A stretch of DNA of 64,000 nt from Desulfitobacterium chlororespirans DSM 11544. Lineage in GTDB: Bacteria > Bacillota > Desulfitobacteriia > Desulfitobacteriales > Desulfitobacteriaceae. The notes below the pieces were generated by a model. The model saw only the letters and a program-made list of their open reading frames with translations, had not been told where the DNA came from and did no database searches. Location: the NCBI RefSeq assembly GCF_900143285.1, contig NZ_FRDN01000019.1, positions 27,218 to 91,217 of the forward strand, read 5' to 3'. Each line of letters starts with the position of its first letter. Position 1 is the stretch's first letter. Made by a program: the position numbers and the translations under genes. This document shows, piece by piece, positions 18,413 to 26,840 of this stretch.

Positions 18413-18760
18413 TCAATGTAAAAGAAAACTGTTTACCATTCCGACAACCAATAAACCGATTATGAACAGCGCACAGGCGGCACAAATAAACCCCGGAAAA
18501 AAGATGAGCATAAAATTCCGTATTTTGTGAGAGCTGTCTTTGATTGCATTGAATTTATAAACCGCCATACAAGCTAAGAGCATAGGAATTGCCCCAAAGG
18601 CGAGCCACATAAACGCTTGCTCTCTCCAAGTGAATGGGATCATCACGTCAGGGTTTATCATTTGGTTTGAACCGAGAAGCGCAACACAGCCAAGACTGAT
18701 AGCGATTGCCACACCTATGCCATAAATAGTATTACTGATAATTCTTACAGGTTTATTCAT
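18413..18760 (-). CDS. Small membrane protein, three or four helices
   Basis: A 115-residue hydrophobic protein with segments near residues 10-30, 47-66 and 80-112. No family recognised. Its ATG lies inside the last codons of the HTH remnant at 18753-18896 (8-bp overlap), so the pair was probably one translationally coupled regulator/membrane-protein unit, a common arrangement in Firmicutes. Tail-to-tail with the radical SAM gene, 9 bp apart. Confidence 0.7.
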   Translation of the reverse strand: MNKPVRIISNTIYGIGVAIAISLGCVALLGSNQMINPDVMIPFTWREQAFMWLAFGAIPMLLACMAVYKFNAIKDSSHKIRNFMLIFFPGFICAACALFIIGLLVVGMVNSFLLH

Positions 18761-18896
18761 CGCTTTCTACCTCTTTTCTATATTCCAAAATATCGCCCGG
18801 CGTCAACATTTTGAGTGCCTTGTCCTTGCCATTCTTGATTATAGACACTTTTGACATCGTAAATCCGACACGCTCGCCAAGCTCCGTGACACTCAT
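18753..18896 (-). pseudogene. Truncated XRE/YozG-type helix-turn-helix remnant
   Basis: A 47-codon frame (ATG 18894-18896, TAA 18753-18755) encoding MSVTELGERVGFTMSKVSI, then IIKNGKDKALKM, then LTPGDILEYRKE. Small XRE regulators of the YozG type have about 70 residues with an N-terminal strand before the MS-TELAERVG helix and a middle stretch (STLEAICKALDCQ-like) before PGDILEY. Here the N-terminus is lost (a TGA stop lies just upstream) and the middle stretch is deleted, leaving HTH start and C-terminal end joined. It is probably non-functional, although it may still drive coupled translation of the membrane protein. Confidence 0.65.
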
Positions 18897-18950
18897 TTTG
18901 CGTTTCTTTCATTATATTACATTATAATATGAGCCATTGGCATATTACTG

Positions 18951-19036
18951 AGGCAGACAGCAGTTTAAACTGTCTGCCTTTGCCATGTGCGCCACGTACA
19001 AAAGGGCTCTTTGAAATTTAATTTCAAGAGCCCTTT
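18951..19036. terminator. Two adjacent hairpins between convergent/divergent units
   Basis: First hairpin: AGGCAGACAG at 18951-18960 with CTGTCTGCCTT ending at 18980, enclosing the palindrome GTTTAAAC. Second: AAAGGGCTCTTTGAAA from 19001 with TTTCAAGAGCCCTTT ending at 19036, placed about 30 bp after the TorD stop on the minus strand and likely its terminator. Confidence 0.6.
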
Positions 19037-19063
19037 CTCGTCAACAGACCTGCGTAAATCAAT

Positions 19064-19771
19064 TTAAACGACTTCTTCTGTATTAATAAATTCATAATCC
19101 CACATCAGAAACTCGTGAGCTAATAGAGCCATCCCCTGAAAATACTCTGTGCGCGCATTCTGGATCACGTTTAAAGTAAAGTCCAAACTCCACTTTAATA
19201 GATGTTCCTCTAAGAATCTTTGCTGCTCTTTGAACAAATAAAGTGCTTCCTTAACAATTCCTGTCCTTAAATAATAAGACTGACGACGTATTAACTCAGC
19301 CATAAATTCGAGCTCTACGCTGTAATGATCCTCCGGTTCCTTGTGTTTCAGTACATATGCCAAGCCATGGCGGCCATAGAACTTCCGCACCTTCAGGGTG
19401 GTAAGGTCAGCGGTTGCTCTTTCCTCAGTGCGGTAAACATACTCCCAAGGTGGAGCAAGCAGTTGGCAAGGATCAATAAACAGCTTATTATAATCTTGAT
19501 TCAATTGTGCTACCCTGTCTTCCAGATTCCACTCATCAAGGGAAGCAAACCAGGCTCTTAACAGAGCGAGACCTTGTTGGAAGCCTTCTCTATTGATTTC
19601 CAATGGTAAAGACTCAAACAGCTTCTCTTCAATGATAGCTTTAAGCAATTCCACACTGGGCGGGCTAAAAAAGCCTAAGTTTATCGTTTGGTACATGTGC
19701 TCCCTGACTTCGGAAAAGTGAGATTCTGCAAAGGGTACCTTTATGGTTTCATCAATATCCATATCCACCAT
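19064..19771 (-). CDS. TorD/DmsD-family redox-enzyme maturation chaperone
   Basis: A 235-residue, mainly helical protein with the family core: LNQDYNKLFIDPCQLLAPPWEYVY (Y-x-x-L-F, then PP-E) and EPEDHYSVELEFMAEL (the E-P-D-H motif). TorD/DmsD proteins bind the twin-arginine leader and help insert molybdopterin into DMSO reductase-family catalytic subunits. No such oxidoreductase gene is within the window, so it is an orphan chaperone whose client is elsewhere. AAGGTG-type ribosome site. Confidence 0.87.
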   Translation of the reverse strand: MVDMDIDETIKVPFAESHFSEVREHMYQTINLGFFSPPSVELLKAIIEEKLFESLPLEINREGFQQGLALLRAWFASLDEWNLEDRVAQLNQDYNKLFIDPCQLLAPPWEYVYRTEERATADLTTLKVRKFYGRHGLAYVLKHKEPEDHYSVELEFMAELIRRQSYYLRTGIVKEALYLFKEQQRFLEEHLLKWSLDFTLNVIQNARTEYFQGMALLAHEFLMWDYEFINTEEVV

Positions 19772-19992
19772 ATTCTTTACACCTTCTCACCAGCTTTGAT
19801 ATTTCTCCTCTACCCGGCATTTGACAATAAAATTTCTACTTCTATGTTAAAATTTAGGGTAATTTCTTCTTATATTGTGTATCCTATCACGTTTTTCTTA
19901 ATTATTTATAAAAACTTCTTAACGAAATATTAATATTCCCTTACTTTTTCCACTTTTACCACATGTTATCTGAGCCATACCTATAATTCCGC

Positions 19993-20026
19993 AAAAAAGG
20001 CCCCCTATGACTTCTCATAAGGAGCT
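19993..20026 (-). terminator. Terminator of the DEAD-box helicase gene
   Basis: Minus-strand hairpin (CCTTATGA / TCATAGGGGG arms) followed by six T residues, about 9 bp past the stop at 20035. Confidence 0.65.
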
Positions 20027-20034
20027 TCTAAGAA

Positions 20035-21372
20035 TTACTTATAAAGTTGAGATTTGGATTTGTGCGGCTTGGTCTTAGCCTTAGTCCCGGTCTTTGCCTT
20101 AGCTTTAGCTTCGGTCTTTGCCTTAGCCTTAGCCTCGATCTTTGTCTTACCTTTAGTCTCGGTCTTAGCCCCGACCCCGGCCTTTGTCCTGGTCTTAGTT
20201 TGCTGTCCCTTCTGTTCCTCCTCACCGAGCACTTTGCCGAAAGACAGTCTCCGCAAAGGGATTGATATTTTCAAGTTATTTTCGATCTTATGCAACAAAG
20301 GAAGTTCTCTTTGAGTTACCAGTGATACAGCCATCCCACTCTGTCCTGCTCGTCCGGTTCTACCCACCCGGTGCAAGTAAAGTTGAGGTTCCTCCGGAAT
20401 ATCGAGATTAAAGATATGGGTGATATTCTTAATGTCAAGACCTCTGGCCGCCAGATCAGAAGCCACTAATAGCTGTGTTTTCCCGGCGCGGAAATCTGCC
20501 ATGGCTTGACGGCGGTTCTCTTTTTGAGAAGCTCCTGATATAGCCACCGCATCCAAACCATGATAGCTGAGCCTTTCCACCGTTTTCTCAATCTCTTCAG
20601 TTCTATTGATAAAGATCAAAGCCCGCCCAGGCTCCAGGTGCCGGACTAACTTACGCAGAAGCTCCAGTTTATCTCTCTGCTCACACATAAAGTGCTGATG
20701 AATAATCGTTGGCACAACCATAGCCTTCATCGTCATTCTCTGGACTGCAGGATCTTTAAGAAAGCCGGCAGCCTGCCCTATGGCATCCTGAGATAGGGTC
20801 GCCGAAAACAAAAGAATCTGGCTGTCCTTATAGGCCGTTTTCAATACAGCTTTGACTGTCTGGATATTTCTTTCATCAAGCAATTGATCAGCCTCATCGA
20901 GCACAATGGTCTTGAGAGATTGAGCCGATATCTTTCTTTTCTGGATAAGTTCCAGGATGCGGCCAGCGGAGCCTACAATAATATGGGGCTTCTCTTTCAG
21001 CTTCTCAATTTGCCGCGCGATGTTAACATTGCCAATTATGGCTGCCGAAGTGATCATTGCGGCCAAATGCCGGGATAAATCCTGGATTTGCCGCTGAACC
21101 TGCAAGGCCAGTTCATGAGTAGGAGTAAGAATCAATACCTGATTCTCTCGTTTATTGTGGTCGATCTTTTGCACAACAGGCAGGAGATAGGCTAAGGTCT
21201 TCCCCGACCCAGTTTCAGATTGACCTGCAACATCCCGGTTGCTGAGAATGAGTGGTATGGTGATCTTTTGGATCTCGGTAGGCTGAACTATCCCCTCTTT
21301 CGCGAGGGCTTCCACAAGCTCTGCCTGGATTCCTAATTCTATAAAGGACTCTGGTCTTTCCATATTATCCAT
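20035..21372 (-). CDS. DEAD-box RNA helicase with lysine-rich repeat tail
   Basis: A 445-residue helicase of the CshA/RhlE/SrmB kind: Q motif (FIELGIQAELVEALAKEGIVQPTEIQ), motif I SETGSGKTLAYLLP, motif II VLDEADQLLD, motif III FSATLS, motif VI HRVGRTGRAGQSG. The catalytic core ends near residue 390. The last 54 residues are a low-complexity tail of K, T, A and E with KAKAKTEAKAKAKTGTKAKT repeats, likely an RNA-binding extension; the matching DNA is a tandem hexamer-like repeat that could expand or contract. It probably remodels rRNA or mRNA. Confidence 0.93.
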   Translation of the reverse strand: MDNMERPESFIELGIQAELVEALAKEGIVQPTEIQKITIPLILSNRDVAGQSETGSGKTLAYLLPVVQKIDHNKRENQVLILTPTHELALQVQRQIQDLSRHLAAMITSAAIIGNVNIARQIEKLKEKPHIIVGSAGRILELIQKRKISAQSLKTIVLDEADQLLDERNIQTVKAVLKTAYKDSQILLFSATLSQDAIGQAAGFLKDPAVQRMTMKAMVVPTIIHQHFMCEQRDKLELLRKLVRHLEPGRALIFINRTEEIEKTVERLSYHGLDAVAISGASQKENRRQAMADFRAGKTQLLVASDLAARGLDIKNITHIFNLDIPEEPQLYLHRVGRTGRAGQSGMAVSLVTQRELPLLHKIENNLKISIPLRRLSFGKVLGEEEQKGQQTKTRTKAGVGAKTETKGKTKIEAKAKAKTEAKAKAKTGTKAKTKPHKSKSQLYK

Positions 21373-21504
21373 ATTCGTTATATCCTCTTCTTTTATTCAT
21401 TAACCAGGCTTGCGCGAAGGCGCTGCCCATGATGGTAGTATTGTTCATTATAGCTTGTTTTATAGGAAAGTAGTAGTAAGGATGGCTTTAGGCCAGGGAA
21501 TAGT

Positions 21505-21620
21505 CAACTTCGCGAAAGACGCGACAGAGAAAGGTTGGAAACAGGATGTTTCCAACCAGCCAATTCGCACCATGCTACAAAGACTGCTCAGCGGCGCAGA
21601 TGTACCTTTCCAAGCCCTGA
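21505..21620. repeat. Foldback repeat, degenerate copy 3
   Basis: Between the DEAD-box and recQ genes. Shares CTTCGCGAAAGACGCG-like sequence, then the hairpin GGTTGGAAAC (21533-21542) / GTTTCCAACC (21548-21557), and further on AGCGGCGCAGATGTACCTTTCC, with copy 2 (11117-11260). The terminal inverted repeats are not recognisable. Confidence 0.65.
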
Positions 21621-21627
21621 TTCACGG

Positions 21628-23826
21628 CTAAGTGCCAAAATTCTTGGCAATCACCGATTTGATCGCCATCCAATCCACCTCGGCCGGCAAAGCGTCTTTG
21701 ATTGGCCGCAGCTTTTCCATGCCTACTTGTTGAATCGCGGTTAAGATAAGCTGCTCCTGATCCTCAGGAATAAAGTCGCTCCAGGAGAGGGGCTGCCCTT
21801 CCTTGAAAGCGCGCAGAAGATGATCCTGCAGGGTGATCAGCTTATAGCTTCTGAGCTTGGCAATCTCCTCCAGGGATTTCCCTTCCTGATAGAGCCGATA
21901 GGTGATCAGATGACTGGGGATTTTACTCTCACTTTTGTTCTCACCTTTTTGAGGCTCTTTCCACCCTGCAGGTTCAGGCTGAGGCTCAGGAGCCCTCTCC
22001 AATGGGGGCTTTGCCGGGGTTCTGTCCATCGTCTCAGAGGGATTTATCCCCTGTTTCCGAAAGAACTCCTCAATCCCTTGGAGGAAAATATCCCCGTACT
22101 TTTCCAGCTTTTTCTCCCCTACCCCGCCCAGCCGCAGAAACTCTGCACGGTTGCGCGGGCAGGATTCGGCCATTTCTCTTAAGGTACTATCGGGAAAAAT
22201 CATATAAGGCGGCAAACTTTCCTTGGCTGCCGCTTCCCGGCGCAAGCCTCTCAGGTAGTCAAATAAAGTGAGGCTCTCTTCTTCCTGAAGCTTTGCTTTG
22301 CGCAGAACCTTTTGCAATACTTGTTCATTCCCTTTCAGTACCGGTACCGCTTTCCTGCCGCATTTAACCACAGGATATTCACCTGTGGACAAGCGTAAAT
22401 AATCTTCAGCAATGAGGTAGTTGATCTGATCTTTAACCTCTTGAATCGTGCGCTTACTCATCAATCCGTAAGTACTCAACTGATGGAAACGAAAGTCCAT
22501 GATTTTCTTATTGCCGGACCCTTTGAGGACTTCCGCCACCAGGTTAACCCCGAAACGCTCCCCCATGCGCAGGACACAGGAGAGGATCTTCTGGGTATCC
22601 ACCGTAATATCCACAACATCCCAGTCATCAGTGCAATTGCCGCAGTTCCCGCACTCCGCCGGGATCTCGGTTTCCCCGAAATACTCCAGGATTTCCTTGC
22701 GCAAACAACGGGCCGTATGACAATAGTCCGCCATGTCCTGAAGCTTTTTATGTTCATTGGCCTTACGCTCCGGGTTAAAGGTGTTATTATCGATCAAATA
22801 CCGCTGCAGCACCACATCCTGTGGAGCAAAGAGCAGGATGCACTCAGCCGGTTCTCCGTCCCGTCCCGCTCGTCCCGCCTCCTGATAATAAGCCTCCATG
22901 TTTTTAGGCATGTTATAATGAATGACAAACCGCACATTGGATTTATCGATCCCCATACCAAAGGCATTGGTAGCCACCATAAGGGGGGTTTTGTCATACA
23001 GAAACGCTTCCTGTGATTTTTGCCGCTCCAGGTCGCTCATTCCGGCGTGATACTTGCCCACTAAAAGTCCTTTGCCCTTCAGATAGGTTTGCAGCTGATC
23101 CACTTCCTTGCGGGTTGCAGCGTAAATAATGCCCGACTCACTGCGATGCTGGAGACAATAGGTGGATATAAAGACCTTTTTATTTTCTCCCTTCAAGGTG
23201 GAAAACTTCAGGTTGGGGCGATCAAACCCCGTTACAAACACTTGAGGATTCTCAAGTGTTAATAGACTCACGATATCCTCTCTGACCTCTTGGGTCGCCG
23301 TAGCGGTAAAGGCCCCTATGATAGGTCGATGGGGAAGGGATTCCACAAAAGCGCCGATCTTTCTGTAACTGGGACGGAAATCATGTCCCCATTGGGAAAC
23401 ACAATGAGCCTCATCCACAGCCACAAAGGAGATGGTCAAGGATTCTAACAGGGTTAAGAAGCTCTCAGCCTCCAGGCGTTCCGGAGCAATATAAAGGAGC
23501 TTATATCTCCCCTGGCGGGCTTTGCTGATCCTCTCCCAGGCTTCCTGCATCGACAGAGAACTGTTAATAAAGGTGGCGGGAACACCTGCCTCATGAAGGG
23601 AATCCACTTGATCTTTCATCAGGGAGATCAGAGGTGAAATGACCAGGGTAACGCCATCAAAAAGCAGGGCCGGAATTTGGTAGGATAAAGATTTTCCGGC
23701 CCCTGTAGGCATAATCGCCACAGTATCTGAGGATTGGAGTAAACTATGAATCACCTTGTCTTGACCTTTGCGGAATTGAGAATACCCGAAATAGCGTTTA
23801 AGCAGACTAAGCGCTTGATTCATCAT
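21628..23826 (-). CDS. recQ: ATP-dependent DNA helicase RecQ
   Basis: A 732-residue RecQ: motif I MPTGAGKSLSYQ, motif II VAVDEAHCVSQWGHDFRP, FTATAT, motif VI YQEAGRAGRDGEP, then a zinc site (CLRKEILEYFGE...CGNCGNC), winged-helix, HRDC (LFDYLRGLRREAAAKES... PRNRAEFLRLGGVGEKKLEKYG) and a C-terminal HTH-like domain. It unwinds DNA in recombination repair. I place the start at 23826 (or the next ATG at 23823), behind GGAGGAGAC; the longer open frame upstream to 23964 is only the out-of-frame shadow of the corrinoid gene. The start lies 1 bp past the corrinoid gene stop. Confidence 0.95.
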   Translation of the reverse strand: MMNQALSLLKRYFGYSQFRKGQDKVIHSLLQSSDTVAIMPTGAGKSLSYQIPALLFDGVTLVISPLISLMKDQVDSLHEAGVPATFINSSLSMQEAWERISKARQGRYKLLYIAPERLEAESFLTLLESLTISFVAVDEAHCVSQWGHDFRPSYRKIGAFVESLPHRPIIGAFTATATQEVREDIVSLLTLENPQVFVTGFDRPNLKFSTLKGENKKVFISTYCLQHRSESGIIYAATRKEVDQLQTYLKGKGLLVGKYHAGMSDLERQKSQEAFLYDKTPLMVATNAFGMGIDKSNVRFVIHYNMPKNMEAYYQEAGRAGRDGEPAECILLFAPQDVVLQRYLIDNNTFNPERKANEHKKLQDMADYCHTARCLRKEILEYFGETEIPAECGNCGNCTDDWDVVDITVDTQKILSCVLRMGERFGVNLVAEVLKGSGNKKIMDFRFHQLSTYGLMSKRTIQEVKDQINYLIAEDYLRLSTGEYPVVKCGRKAVPVLKGNEQVLQKVLRKAKLQEEESLTLFDYLRGLRREAAAKESLPPYMIFPDSTLREMAESCPRNRAEFLRLGGVGEKKLEKYGDIFLQGIEEFFRKQGINPSETMDRTPAKPPLERAPEPQPEPAGWKEPQKGENKSESKIPSHLITYRLYQEGKSLEEIAKLRSYKLITLQDHLLRAFKEGQPLSWSDFIPEDQEQLILTAIQQVGMEKLRPIKDALPAEVDWMAIKSVIAKNFGT

Positions 23827-23827
23827 C

Positions 23828-24493
23828 TTAAGACGTCTCCTCCGGTATTGGCAATTCATCCTTGAGCATCTGACAGATCTCGAAGAGTTTGGTGATATCA
23901 TTAGTGTAATAGTCCACCCCGGTGTAATCCTTGACAATTTCGTTGACCGGATATCCTCCCACAATGATTTTTACTTGATCGCGCAAACCCGACTCCACCA
24001 ATAAATCCACAACCTTTTTTACCGCACTCACGCAAAAAGATAATAAAACACTGATCCCCAGAACTGGAGCTTTTGTTTGATTCACGGCCTGAACAAAAGT
24101 TTCCGGAGCTACATCCACCCCTAGATCGACGACTTTAAAGCCTGAAGACTTTAACATATAGTGGATAATGTTCTTGCCCAGATCGTGGATATCTCCCTCA
24201 ATGGTGCCTAGGATAATGGTCATGCCATTGGAGGGAATATCGCTTGTAATCAGTGGTTCCAGAATCACCATGACCTCTTTTAATATTTCCTCAGACATAA
24301 TGAGATCCGATAGGTAATACTCGCCATTGCAATAGCGTTTACCGACAACCTCCACTCCCTGCTGGCATAATTCAACCACTTTTAAGGGAGAGACCCCTTT
24401 GCTGAGATATTCCTTGACCAGGTTTATGGTTTTTTCTTCATCGAGATCGGCAAGGGCGTTAAGTAATTGGTCATCCAAGATTAATCCCTCCAT
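23828..24493 (-). CDS. Corrinoid-binding methyltransferase protein (MtaC/MtbC-like)
   Basis: A 221-residue protein with an N-terminal helical cap (B12-binding-2 like, about residues 5-85) and a Rossmann B12-binding domain with the cobalt-ligand motif GDIHDLGKNI (histidine near residue 103), then GISVLLSFCV and VGGYPVN. It carries a methyl group on cobalamin between a substrate methyltransferase and an acceptor. The UroD-type methyltransferase at 25568-26761 is the natural donor-side partner. Overlaps the GntR gene by 23 bp. Confidence 0.92.
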   Translation of the reverse strand: MEGLILDDQLLNALADLDEEKTINLVKEYLSKGVSPLKVVELCQQGVEVVGKRYCNGEYYLSDLIMSEEILKEVMVILEPLITSDIPSNGMTIILGTIEGDIHDLGKNIIHYMLKSSGFKVVDLGVDVAPETFVQAVNQTKAPVLGISVLLSFCVSAVKKVVDLLVESGLRDQVKIIVGGYPVNEIVKDYTGVDYYTNDITKLFEICQMLKDELPIPEETS

Positions 24494-25250
24494 GATTATC
24501 CTTTCTCAGCCACCCATCATAGCCCGTCAATTGATAGCGATCACCGCGATAGATGGATTTGCTCCATCCTACCGGTTTATTTTCCAGATCATATAGGGTT
24601 TCTTCAATCACAAAGACAGGGGCATTGACTCCAATTCCCAGTATTGCTGCTTCCTCGGCAGTAGTCACCGATACCTGCAATACTTTTTTGGTACTTACAG
24701 GCAAAACATCATTATTGGCCGTTACCAGCCCGGAAAGGGTCGGGTCTTTGAGATTGGACTCCAAAATCGGCTTGCTTTTCGAATAAATAGTATACTTTCT
24801 CTCATAAGCGAGACGTTCATCCTCAGCAGAGACTACCGTACGAAAATACAAGAGACGGGGTGTGCTGCTATCCAATTGAAAAATCCTCATCAATCTCTCA
24901 TCAGCCCGAACGATATGAGCGCCCAATAAGGTGGTGCTCCGCTTTAGGCCAAAGTCTTTAATTTCTTGATTGAAATTATTCAACTCAAACACAACATTGT
25001 TCAACTTAGGCGGGGAGACAAACGTCCCCTTTCCTTGCTGAGCGTGAACCATGCCTGCCGTGATCAACTCTGCAATAGCCCGCCGAACGGTCATCCGGCT
25101 AATTTCAAAGCGATTGGCGATTTCTGTCTCCGTAGGCAGGGCTTCACCCGGTTTGAGCTCTCCGCGCAGGATTTGACTTTCGAGAAGTTTGGCCAGCTGA
25201 TAATAGATAGGGATGACCGAATTTTTATCTATGAACTGTTCTTCATTCAT
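24471..25250 (-). CDS. GntR-family regulator with UTRA domain
   Basis: A GntR/HutC-type regulator: winged helix with LRGELKPGEALPTETEIANRFEISRMTVRRAI and the QGKGTFV wing, followed by a UTRA effector domain (GIGVNAPVFVIEETLYDLENKPVGWSKSIYRGDRYQL). I take the ATG at 25250 with AGGTG upstream (259 residues); a GTG at 25289 would add 13 residues. Its place inside the methyltransferase cluster suggests it senses the methylated substrate or its product. Confidence 0.9.
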   Translation of the reverse strand: MNEEQFIDKNSVIPIYYQLAKLLESQILRGELKPGEALPTETEIANRFEISRMTVRRAIAELITAGMVHAQQGKGTFVSPPKLNNVVFELNNFNQEIKDFGLKRSTTLLGAHIVRADERLMRIFQLDSSTPRLLYFRTVVSAEDERLAYERKYTIYSKSKPILESNLKDPTLSGLVTANNDVLPVSTKKVLQVSVTTAEEAAILGIGVNAPVFVIEETLYDLENKPVGWSKSIYRGDRYQLTGYDGWLRKDNHGGINLG

Positions 25251-25356
25251 ATACGAACACCTTGCTTTAAATTCTGATATCGATCTCACTTGGAAAAAGA
25301 ATGACTATTTGCTTAATCTATTCGGGATTAATTGACATAAACCCTTTTTTATGGAC

Positions 25357-25527
25357 TCATCTTTGTACCCACCACCAAAGATAGAGATAGGCAAAGGCAT
25401 CCAGCTGTTCCCACTGATCTTTGATGAGGGATTCATCCCCGGAGGGAGGACCATAATCCTTAAGGACCTGCTCCCAGGGGAGACAAGTGCCTGGCGAAAT
25501 ACTAGGAACCTTGTCCTCTTCTGACAT
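25357..25527 (-). CDS. 56-residue Trp-rich protein of the methyltransferase cluster
   Basis: A short frame missed by size cut-offs: ATG at 25525-25527 behind a GGAGAC site, TGA at 25357-25359. The product is acidic at the N-terminus (MSEEDK), has LPWEQVLKDYG in the middle, and ends with an aromatic stretch DAFAYLYLWWWVQR. It sits 40 bp after the UroD-like gene and before gntR. The aromatic end could be a short amphipathic helix or docking tail. No family recognised; the alternative frame 25305-25571 has a less natural composition and no ribosome site. Confidence 0.6.
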   Translation of the reverse strand: MSEEDKVPSISPGTCLPWEQVLKDYGPPSGDESLIKDQWEQLDAFAYLYLWWWVQR

Positions 25528-25567
25528 ACTAAGTCTCCTCTCTTTAGCACTATACCGGCATCACAGC

Positions 25568-26761
25568 TCATGTGTACACTCCATACTGGCGTGTGGTTTC
25601 TATCAAAGCGATGACATTTTCCACCTTCACATCCGTCTGCATAATCCCGGCTGTATCCATAATAAAGCCACCATCTGCCGCATAATCGTGCAGGAGACGC
25701 TTGACATAGTCACTGACCTGGGAGGGTGATCCGTAGGCCATCAAGGAATTAGGGACATTGCCGCTGATACAGAACTTATGGCCAAGCACCGCTTTAGCTT
25801 TAGCTATATCCGTCTGATCCGCATGAAAAACAATACTGGCTGCAGGCAGTTCGGCAATTCTTTCCAAATAGGGATTCCAGTTTCCTTCAGCGTAAAACAT
25901 GGTTCGCTTGCCCTGGGCCCAAAGACCCTCGATTACTTTTTTTAGAGGGGGCCAATAAAAGGTATCCCACTCATGGGGGTTCAAGAAGGGGTAACTGCCC
26001 CGGTGCAGAGGCAGGAAAGCAGGCAGCAGGCGCTCTCCCTCTGAAGTCGCCAGGCCGTAATAGATATTATGAGGTACAAGTACCTCCAAAGCAGAGAGAA
26101 TTTTTTCCGGGCGTTTCCTTAAATCCTTCATAATACCCTTCAGCCCCCGCAGGGTGTCTCCTAAGGTATCAAAGGGTGCCTTAACCATACCCGAGACCCC
26201 CAGAGGCATCCCATAATTCTGTGCCCAATGAGCGACTGCCTGTTTATTTTTTTCGTTCACCATCACCATTCCCGCCGCCCCTTTAATCAAGGCAAGATTG
26301 GCACGAAAGGACCCCGGTTCAGAAAATTCACTATGGATCCTGGGTAAAAAAGACTCCAAAATCCATTGAGTAGGATTGGCTATGAAGGCATCATAATCTT
26401 CGGGAACCATATATTCTTTTTCCACAAATTGAAACTGTTGATTGGGAGTAAGCTGACGACCAGCGAATTTTAAGTATTTGGCACCCACCGCATCATGCAG
26501 GGTTCCCCACCATAGGCTTGGGCCTCCCATGGTCACGTCCACATCAAAATCGGCGAGAATTCTGTCCGCCGCTTCAATATTTTTATCCAAATCATAGTAG
26601 ACTTCCTGAAGCTCTAATCCCGCATATTTGGCCATGAACTCACTCAGTTGCAGACGAATAGGCACTTTATCGGGTTTTTTGCCTGCCATTGCTGTCAGAT
26701 AACGAGTTAATCGTTCCTGATACAAAGATTCGCTGTTCTTAATGGTAGTTCCGCTTGCCAT
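25568..26761 (-). CDS. UroD-family (MtaA/CmuA-like) corrinoid methyltransferase
   Basis: A 397-residue protein of the uroporphyrinogen decarboxylase superfamily, with conserved blocks PDKVPIRLQLSEFMAKYAG, LHRGSYPFLNPHEWDTFYWPP, TMFYAEGNWNPYLERIAELP, IVFHADQTDIAKAKAVLG and CISGNVPNSLMAYGSP. With a corrinoid protein next door it is much more likely a methyltransferase than a haem-pathway enzyme (UroD proper has no such neighbour and differs in length). Start chosen at 26761, behind AAAGGAGG; the frame open to 26797 overlaps a terminator hairpin. The methyl donor is unknown. Confidence 0.87.
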   Translation of the reverse strand: MASGTTIKNSESLYQERLTRYLTAMAGKKPDKVPIRLQLSEFMAKYAGLELQEVYYDLDKNIEAADRILADFDVDVTMGGPSLWWGTLHDAVGAKYLKFAGRQLTPNQQFQFVEKEYMVPEDYDAFIANPTQWILESFLPRIHSEFSEPGSFRANLALIKGAAGMVMVNEKNKQAVAHWAQNYGMPLGVSGMVKAPFDTLGDTLRGLKGIMKDLRKRPEKILSALEVLVPHNIYYGLATSEGERLLPAFLPLHRGSYPFLNPHEWDTFYWPPLKKVIEGLWAQGKRTMFYAEGNWNPYLERIAELPAASIVFHADQTDIAKAKAVLGHKFCISGNVPNSLMAYGSPSQVSDYVKRLLHDYAADGGFIMDTAGIMQTDVKVENVIALIETTRQYGVYT

Positions 26762-26776
26762 AGGCCCTCCTTTAAG

Positions 26777-26818
26777 AAAAGGCTGTTCTATTATCACGAG
26801 TATAAAGAACAGCCTTTT
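26777..26818 (-). terminator. Hairpin between activase and methyltransferase genes
   Basis: 13-bp arms AAAAGGCTGTTCT / AGAACAGCCTTTT with a 16-nt loop, then TTTTCTT on the minus strand. It lies after the activase stop (26841) and directly before the ribosome site of the UroD-like gene, so it may be a partial terminator or attenuator within the cluster. Confidence 0.65.
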
Positions 26819-26840
26819 GATTGATAACCTTTTTCATTTG

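Noticed and set aside
20047..20314. Leucine-rich frames on the plus strand
   Set aside because: Antisense of the lysine/threonine repeat tail of the helicase.
23827..23964. 46-residue N-terminal extension of RecQ
   Set aside because: Lies out of frame in the corrinoid gene; the ribosome site is before 23826.
25305..25571. 88-residue frame between gntR and the UroD-like gene
   Set aside because: The overlapping 56-residue frame has a ribosome site and better composition.
26762..26797. Earlier start of the UroD-like gene
   Set aside because: Would lie in the hairpin; GGAGG is placed for 26761.
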